A stretch of 32,208 bases of DNA, from the NCBI GenBank assembly GCA_017534815.1, contig JAFXVS010000015.1:1-32208 (forward strand). The letters run 5' to 3'. Made by a program: the position numbers and the translations under genes. This stretch comes from Bacteroidaceae bacterium. Lineage in GTDB: Bacteria > Bacteroidota > Bacteroidia > Bacteroidales > Bacteroidaceae. Under the pieces are notes generated by a model. That model was not told the origin of the DNA, searched no databases, and saw nothing but the letters and a program-made list of their open reading frames with translations. The number at the start of each line of letters is the position of its first letter. The stretch's first letter is position 1. Shown in pieces: positions 29,674 to 32,208 of this stretch.

Positions 29674-32208
29674 ATGAAGAAGAAACTACAATTTCTTTTC
29701 TCGTTAGTGGTGATGATGCTTGTCGCGACAGTCGCGAGGGCTCAGATCTACATCGAGACGGATTTGACCAGCCAGTTTTCGGCGTTAACCAACGCTGCTA
29801 ACTGGACAACTTACGCGGGCAACGCAGCTGGTTATACTGCTGTTAACTTCTGTCCGAAGGTTACGGTCAATGGACTTGGTGAAAAACAAGTCTGTGAGTA
29901 TTATCACAACCCAGGGTGTGATTATACTGGTGAAGTCCTTTATCAAACAGTGACCGGACTTGCTCCTGGCACCTACAAGATTGAGTTGTATGGTGCCGCA
30001 GCATTTACATTCGGTCGAGGATTTGGCTCTGAGGCTTTCACTGGTGATCTTACGACGCCTACGAATAGCAACTATGAAGCTGGTGACAAGATTGAGCCAA
30101 GCGATGAGGTCAAAACAGGCGTGACGCTTTATGCTGAGGCAGAGGGTGTAACCTATGGAGGCGAAATCCCAATCTATTATGCTACAGAATTTCCTGAAGG
30201 CGCAGCAACTGTTACTTTGAATGATGTTGTTGTCGGTTCGTCTGGCAAAATTAAGATTGGTATGAGCAAGACCTCTAAATCAACCAACTGGCATGTGATT
30301 CAGTTGAAGAGTGTCATTGCAACAGTTGATGCAGAGGTTTTGCTTAGCAATGCTATTACTGCTGCAAATGCAGCTCTTGAGGATGCACAGTATGCAGCTA
30401 TTACAGGTGATGAACGTACTGCTCTCTCTACTGCAATTTCTGAAAACTCTTCTCCTGAAGCTACAGGAACAGCTTATGAAGCCGCAGTTAATGCTATAAA
30501 TGCAGCTCTTACAACGTTTACAGACGCATTGAGCAGCTATAAACCTTATGCTGATGCAAAGGCTTTGGTTAACTTTGAGGCTTGGCCATACGCTGATGCT
30601 GCTAAGAAGTCTGCAGTTGAGGACGCTATGTCTGTTGATCCTACCTCTGCTGAAGATGCAGCAACTAAGGCCACTGCTTTGCTGAAGGCTTATCGTCAGT
30701 ATGTAGAGTCTAACGCAGCTGCTGCATCTGTGGTAGGTGCTGTTGACATGACAGACCTGATTACCAACCCTGCTTCAGCAGATGGTATTAACGGATGGAC
30801 TGTTGTGAAGGGCGAAGGCTCTGGTGGCAATATTGACGTGAAGAACAATGAACCTTGGACTGATGGTTCAGATAATGCAACGCATAACTATTTCGATGGT
30901 GGCAACTGGGGCGCAAGCGCATGGGATGTTAGCTTCGAACAAGAAGTAAATCTCGAGGCAGGTAAATACTTGCTTACTACGATTGCTCGCGCTTCTGGTG
31001 ATGTTACTTTCACTCTCTATGCTGGTGGCGAAGAGGTTGCTATTCCTGCAATCGGCGCTGCTGGTGGTGTGTTCAACCGCGGTTGGAACGACCAGTTCAT
31101 CGTATTTGATGTGGCAGAAGCTGGTGCAGTGAAGATTGGTGTGAAGGGTGTGACAAATGTTATTCACAACTGGATGTCATTCTCTAACTTCCGTCTTGTA
31201 CAGCTTGAGGCTCCAAAGGAGGCTAAGCTTGCTGACTTGGATAAGAGTCTGTATCACTTGTGGACAGGTTACGACGCTGAAGCAACAATCGCTGATCCTG
31301 ACAATGCAAATTGTGATTATGTTTTGAATTCTGAAACTGGTTGTGCTTACGGTAACAGCAATATCAACGCCGGCACAGCAACTCAGTTTGCTGACCTCGG
31401 TGACTGGGATTACCTCACAATTGTTGCAGCATCTGGTGCACCACGTTTGTTCTTCAACCAGAATGATGCAAATAACATCTTAGTTTATGCTAACGATGAG
31501 AACTATGTCGTAAGCAACGAGGATGGTGTTATCATCTACGACCTTGCTAAATTCAAGGCAGACAAGGGCTTCGTTCACCTGAATGCCATCAAGGCTTCTG
31601 CATACAACACTTCTGTCAACGTTGAGGAGATGAAGCTCTCTACAGTTGATGCTTACATCCCAGCTCCTAAGTATGACATCACTATTGCTGCAGGCATCGA
31701 GAATGGTTCTGTAGCAGTGAAGGGTGGTCTCACTAAGGCTGCTGCAGGTGAAGAGGTTACTCTGGAGGCTACTCCAGTCGTGACTTATGAGCTGGAAGCT
31801 TTCTCTGTTACTTACAATGACGGCGTAGATGACCTGACTGCAGAGGTTTCAGAGGGTGGCGTATTCGTTATGCCAGCATTCCCTGTGACTGTCAGCGCTA
31901 CATTCAAGGAGTCTGCCACTCCTATCGAGCCAGATGCATGGTACGTTGAGGACAACTTCCGTGTAGTTGACTACAAGGGCGTTGAGGATGGCGGTCGAAT
32001 TGAAAAGGACGGAGAAGGTAAGGATATCCGCATGATTCCTCGTTTCGAACTGGAAGACAAGACTACCGGCAATGGTAGCATCGTAGTTACTACTGGCAAT
32101 AATGCTGGTGATGATTATTGGTCTCAGTTCTGGTTCAAGGTATCTGACGAACCAATGACTACAGCATCTACTCCTCTTGCACTCACATTCCGCATCAGGG
32201 CTGACCGC
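29674..32208 (+). CDS. Large secreted multidomain protein with beta-sandwich and InlB-like repeat domains, 3' end outside window
   Basis: 845 codons are visible without a stop. The signal peptide is MKKKLQFLFSLVVMMLVATVARAQ. Then come a beta-sandwich/jelly-roll-like module (about 25-208), a helical alanine-rich linker of the FIVAR kind (about 212-350), a second beta-sandwich (about 355-511, ending NWMSFSNFRLVQLE), a third beta-rich module (about 519-660), an InlB B-repeat/bacterial-repeat domain (668-742; DITIAAGIENGSVAVKGG...FPVTVSATFKE) and the start of another domain (DAWYVEDNFRVVDYKG). No catalytic motif is visible so far. Codon use is richer in T/A third positions than the CAZyme genes. 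It is probably a surface or secreted glycan-binding or adhesive protein; the function is unknown. Confidence 0.8.
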   Translation, partial: MKKKLQFLFSLVVMMLVATVARAQIYIETDLTSQFSALTNAANWTTYAGNAAGYTAVNFCPKVTVNGLGEKQVCEYYHNPGCDYTGEVLYQTVTGLAPGTYKIELYGAAAFTFGRGFGSEAFTGDLTTPTNSNYEAGDKIEPSDEVKTGVTLYAEAEGVTYGGEIPIYYATEFPEGAATVTLNDVVVGSSGKIKIGMSKTSKSTNWHVIQLKSVIATVDAEVLLSNAITAANAALEDAQYAAITGDERTALSTAISENSSPEATGTAYEAAVNAINAALTTFTDALSSYKPYADAKALVNFEAWPYADAAKKSAVEDAMSVDPTSAEDAATKATALLKAYRQYVESNAAAASVVGAVDMTDLITNPASADGINGWTVVKGEGSGGNIDVKNNEPWTDGSDNATHNYFDGGNWGASAWDVSFEQEVNLEAGKYLLTTIARASGDVTFTLYAGGEEVAIPAIGAAGGVFNRGWNDQFIVFDVAEAGAVKIGVKGVTNVIHNWMSFSNFRLVQLEAPKEAKLADLDKSLYHLWTGYDAEATIADPDNANCDYVLNSETGCAYGNSNINAGTATQFADLGDWDYLTIVAASGAPRLFFNQNDANNILVYANDENYVVSNEDGVIIYDLAKFKADKGFVHLNAIKASAYNTSVNVEEMKLSTVDAYIPAPKYDITIAAGIENGSVAVKGGLTKAAAGEEVTLEATPVVTYELEAFSVTYNDGVDDLTAEVSEGGVFVMPAFPVTVSATFKESATPIEPDAWYVEDNFRVVDYKGVEDGGRIEKDGEGKDIRMIPRFELEDKTTGNGSIVVTTGNNAGDDYWSQFWFKVSDEPMTTASTPLALTFRIRADR

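Overview
The window looks like a chromosome segment of a Prevotella-type bacterium (Bacteroidales; Prevotella/Segatella relatives). The evidence is: many promoters of the Bacteroidetes form TTTG-N19-21-TAnnTTTG, A-rich translation starts almost without Shine-Dalgarno sequences, signal peptides ending in AQ, a large OmpB-brl_3 outer-membrane barrel, a CAZyme set (GH2, GH43-CBM6, GH9, PL10), and a 2-oxoacid:ferredoxin oxidoreductase operon typical of strict anaerobes. The species assignment is inference. I see no rRNA, tRNA, CRISPR array or transposase.

Layout. 1-2171 is an accessory-looking edge: a truncated DUF4143-type AAA ATPase gene with a palindromic operator-like site, a possible gene remnant, an ORF6N-domain gene carrying a C9 tract, and a gap that may encode a small RNA. 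2172-13201 is mainly carbohydrate metabolism: manA, a convergent GH2 beta-glucuronidase-like gene, GH43-CBM6, a large outer-membrane barrel, a palindromic 23-bp repeat array, an iron-type alcohol dehydrogenase and a GH9 endoglucanase. 13234-15591 (minus) is a glycyl radical enzyme whose active-site residues match trans-4-hydroxy-L-proline dehydratase, with no activase beside it. 15777-20839 (plus) is trxB-dsbD (ATGA overlap) followed by a HerA/DUF853 ATPase, i.e. reducing power from NADPH towards the cell envelope. 20881-22316 holds a PL10 pectate lyase and a DUF3467 protein.

22348-29066 is a co-oriented minus-strand block. In transcription order it is an ion channel, a 4'-phosphopantetheinyl transferase, an acyl-CoA synthetase, a 59-aa TPR-like protein (ATGA overlap), a 2x[4Fe-4S] ferredoxin subunit, and the alpha, beta and gamma subunits of a Kor/Vor-type 2-oxoacid:ferredoxin oxidoreductase. 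The synthetase plus oxidoreductase could interconvert free (branched-chain or aryl) acids, acyl-CoAs and 2-oxoacids. The window ends in the first 845 codons of a large secreted multidomain protein (29674 onward) behind a roughly 190-nt leader.

The most unusual structure is not a gene. Many junctions carry short-word repeats, often as [word]n - spacer - [complementary word]n. One type recurs as near-full copies at 25205-25330 and 28110-28236, with a 26-bp fragment at 27394-27419. Similar word repeats appear to be inserted in frame inside the phosphopantetheinyl transferase and DsbD genes. Two other tandem palindrome systems (23-bp period at 10001-10083; 22-bp and 11-bp periods at 29185-29342) and a C9 tract that would switch the ORF6N protein tail are the other leads.
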